A DNA stretch of 64,000 nucleotides from Solibacillus sp. FSL H8-0523 (GTDB taxonomy: Bacteria; Bacillota; Bacilli; Bacillales_A; Planococcaceae): positions 3,968,001 to 4,032,000 of the forward strand of contig NZ_CP150291.1 of the NCBI RefSeq assembly GCF_038051985.1. The letters run 5' to 3'. The position numbers and the translations under genes are program-made. Every line of letters begins with the position of its first letter. Position 1 is the stretch's first letter. A model generated the notes under the pieces. The model saw nothing but the letters and a program-made list of their open reading frames with translations. It did no database searches and was not told the DNA's origin. Of the stretch, positions 63,614-64,000 are shown one piece after another.

Positions 63614-63926
63614 CTTCATAGTCTCCCTTCTATATGTTAATATCAAAACTCATGCGAGCTCTTGCAACTGTTTTCTCCTAATAAAGAAGCAACTCGTTTC
63701 AACATATGGTTTGGATTGCATGAGAGATGTACAATAAGACGCTCGTCTGGTTTCGCTTCACACAATCCATGGAAAAACAGTTTCTATTAAGAACCGCATC
63801 CCAATATGTTAACACGATAGCCGGAATGTCTTGATGAGAGATTCATACCCGTTACACAGATGCTTCCACGAAACCCATTATACGTTACAAAGATGTCACC
63901 ACACTAGAAAAGTGCTCAACCTTTAT
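63614..63926 (-). other. Long leader upstream of infA, no gene recognised
   Basis: About 310 bp between the promoter and infA. In B. subtilis adk, map and a small KOW-domain gene precede infA, but none is seen here. A short frame (CEAKPDERLIVHLSCN) is open on the minus strand without a start or SD, so it is not called. Confidence 0.5.
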
Positions 63927-63957
63927 ATTATATACCAGGCACAATATGCTTTTGCAA
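63927..63957 (-). promoter_or_regulatory. Probable promoter of infA-rpmJ-rpsM-rpsK-rpoA-rplQ
   Basis: TTGCAA (63952-63957) with TATAAT (63927-63932) at 19 bp, or TATATA at 17 bp. Confidence 0.6.
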
Positions 63958-64000
63958 CTCTCAAGAAATTATGTTTCGTTGTTGCCTCCGCATGAATACC

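Noticed and set aside
63660-63780. Short minus-strand frame upstream of infA as the usual KOW-domain protein
   Set aside because: No start codon with SD and no resemblance to the KOW protein.

Overview
The window is chromosomal DNA of a spore-forming, low-GC Gram-positive bacterium, most likely Planococcaceae (Solibacillus/Lysinibacillus-like; this is inferred from gene order and protein style, not from a database search). Support comes from the Bacillus-type order infA-rpmJ-rpsM-rpsK-rpoA-rplQ-ecfA1-ecfA2-ecfT-truA-rplM-rpsI, the sporulation/germination block cwlD-mrp/salA-gerD-kbaA-pdaB next to an rRNA operon, and the block rocF-sigW-rsiW-cdaA-cdaR-glmM-glmS with a glmS ribozyme. Almost everything is on the minus strand.

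Layout: 1-232 is the tail of a GNAT gene. 254-7003 is an rRNA operon (16S-23S-5S) followed by 19 tRNA genes, with its promoter at 7152-7180. 7659-13775 holds small accessory genes: a TmrB-like ATPase, a GNAT protein, a copper-amine-oxidase-like stalk protein, a bacillithiol-transferase-like protein, a membrane-fusion/YIP1 pair and a DUF4440-like protein with a decayed partial copy. 13916-14438 is a frameshifted mepB. 14451-29727 is a complete Tn7-like transposon. 29841-38469 is the glmS/glmM/cdaA/sigW/rocF block. 38654-39347 is a six-tRNA cluster. 39570-40455 is a decayed hydrolase and a FusB-type EF-G binding protein. 40693-45820 is a second rRNA operon. 45883-53763 is the sporulation block and a heterodimeric ABC exporter. 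53967-55936 is a soluble chemoreceptor-like protein and a C45 peptidase. 56137-64000 holds translation genes and the ECF transporter module.

The main discovery is the Tn7-like element. It has TGT/ACA termini, a 5-bp target duplication (CCTCC), three contiguous 20-bp repeats at the glmS-proximal end and three spaced repeats at the other end. The tnsA-B-C-X-D-E operon reads inward from the glmS side, as in Tn7. TnsA, TnsB and TnsC look intact. Both target selectors are interrupted: tnsD by one in-frame TGA and tnsE by a one-base shift in an A7 run. An unrecognised gene X sits between tnsC and tnsD. The cargo consists of two modules, each a secreted S1-family (alpha-lytic/streptogrisin-type) protease plus a lipoprotein. 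They are separated by a deletion scar that joins a tnsA 5' part to a tnsE 3' part, so a second related element once contributed to this locus. The target duplication is itself the Shine-Dalgarno sequence of mepB, and mepB has since been frameshifted by a 16-bp tandem duplication.

Other structures of note are an attenuator-like leader with mutually exclusive pairing ahead of the ECF module, a near-consensus sigma-W autoregulatory promoter, tandem palindromes upstream of the ABC exporter, a PdaB homologue that has lost its deacetylase motifs, and a terminator hairpin that contains the cwlD start.
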